Positions 63,295 to 64,000 of a stretch of DNA of 64,000 bases are shown here, in pieces (within the stretch, counting starts at the first letter, position 1; each line of letters begins with the position of its first letter). A program made the position numbers and the translations under genes. The stretch is from Halobacillus litoralis. Lineage in GTDB: Bacteria; Bacillota; Bacilli; Bacillales; Halobacillaceae. The notes under the pieces were generated by a model. That model did no database searches and was not told the DNA's origin. It worked only from the letters and a program-made list of their open reading frames with translations. The DNA lies in contig NZ_WMEZ01000001.1 in NCBI RefSeq assembly GCF_009856415.1, positions 620,001-684,000 of the forward strand, given 5' to 3'.

Positions 63295-63546
63295 CTACCT
63301 CCTAGTTACGTCTTGCATACTCGTATTCCATTATAGAATGACTCTTATGACTATTCTATCTTCTTATCAGTAGTCCTTTGTTCGAAGACGGACAAAAGTC
63401 AAGGTCTCTACGTTTTTGACTTTACCATTAATTTAATTTTGAAACAATTAATTCTTTGTTAAACTGTCGATTCTATGTAGAGATATGCATGTGAGACCTG
63501 AAACCTATTTACCCCAAACAAAGAACGCTTCAAACCTACTTTACAA

Positions 63547-63580
63547 TAAAAGCCTGCAGAACAACAAGTTCTGCAGGCCG
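63547..63580 (-). terminator. Terminator of the flotillin gene
   Basis: GCCTGCAGAAC / GTTCTGCAGGC, 5-base loop, then TTTTA in the leftward direction. Confidence 0.85.
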
Positions 63581-63585
63581 AGCAG

Positions 63586-64000
63586 TCATTTCTCTTCTTC
63601 CTGTCCTTCTGTTAAAAAGGGTTCTTCTTCCTCCTCCTCAAGCCTTTCTTTCGTAGCAGCCGCTTCCTTCAGTTCATCATCAGCCGCCCCTCCAAATTCG
63701 TGGACAGCTCCGCGAGATACATAGCTTTCAAGCATCGCTTTCAAATCCATGCCTGTCGTTTCTTTCAAGGATTCCTGAATGCCAAGCATGGTAGAAGTCA
63801 CACTGTTCGCTACTTTCGCAGAACCTCCGCGTGAATCGTTTCCTCCCATATCTATGACCTTCATATCTTTAATTTGACTGATTGGTGCAGATACTTTTTC
63901 AGCATACTCCGGCAAGACGTTAATGAGCATTTCCATAATCGCCGCTTCGCCGTAATGTTCCATCGCTTTCGCCATACGTTCTTTGGATTCCGCTTCAGCG
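63586..64000 (-). CDS. floT: Flotillin-like SPFH protein, C-terminal part
   Basis: Partial: the frame runs off the right edge (reads AEAESKERMAKAMEHYGEAA across it). About 138 residues are visible: the end of the flotillin coiled coil, EMLINVLPEYAEKVSAPISQIKDMKVIDMGG (flotillin C-terminal domain) and a Gly/Asn-rich then acidic tail. FloT/YuaG organises membrane microdomains. Next to sulfolipid genes, so the two membrane functions are neighbours; a functional link is speculation. Confidence 0.87.
   Translation of the reverse strand, partial: AEAESKERMAKAMEHYGEAAIMEMLINVLPEYAEKVSAPISQIKDMKVIDMGGNDSRGGSAKVANSVTSTMLGIQESLKETTGMDLKAMLESYVSRGAVHEFGGAADDELKEAAATKERLEEEEEEPFLTEGQEEEK

Overview
The window looks like chromosomal DNA of a moderately halophilic, endospore-forming Bacillaceae species; Halobacillus or a near relative is my best guess. 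The evidence is AGGAGG ribosome sites, many TTG/GTG starts, a B-type RNase P RNA, spore genes (CotD-like, YjcZ), and neighbourhoods familiar from Bacillus subtilis: cotD-ypsA-gpsB-rnpB-ypsC, bcsA-ypbQ, thyA/dfrA, sbcDC and the two-module dynamin ypbR. There are no rRNA or tRNA genes, insertion sequences, prophage or CRISPR arrays.

Layout. 0-15 kb: RND efflux pump, cytidine deaminase, spore coat protein, ypsA-gpsB-rnpB-rlmL, an M32 carboxypeptidase, the alkylpyrone pair bcsA-ypbQ, and a queuosine-precursor transporter under a preQ1-I-type riboswitch. 15-31 kb: a cold-shock gene with an attenuator-like leader, fhs, thyA, dfrA, mobA, two tandem tatA genes plus tatC, sbcDC, ung and a fused msrAB. 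31-45 kb: transporters, hydrolases, ferredoxin, a run of peptidase/amidase-type enzymes, dynA and a Cu-Zn superoxide dismutase. 45-59 kb: a second cold-shock gene with the same leader design, ydjO, an ABC-F ATPase, a LysM/3D wall protein, a small winged-helix protein resembling the replication terminator protein RTP, cvfB, a second msrB, and two genes with Fur boxes (siderophore-binding lipoprotein, nitroreductase). 59-64 kb: a homing endonuclease behind a LexA-type box, an 0.85 kb gene-free AT-rich stretch, then leftward sqdX-sqdB (sulfolipid synthesis) and the end of a flotillin gene.

Most genes up to 58.6 kb are on the + strand; the three beyond 60.9 kb are on the - strand. This convergence, the RTP-like gene, four copies of a conserved oriented 16-20 bp sequence (51.47, 54.20, 60.81, 60.91 kb, the first two inverted relative to the last two) and a dif-like site at 60.13 kb suggest the replication terminus with an RTP/Ter-type fork trap. 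This is inference and is the main lead. A second lead is a family of structured intergenic repeats (five copies between 14.7 and 36.1 kb) whose helices show compensatory base changes. Functions are assigned by recognising motifs and family resemblance by eye; no search was run.
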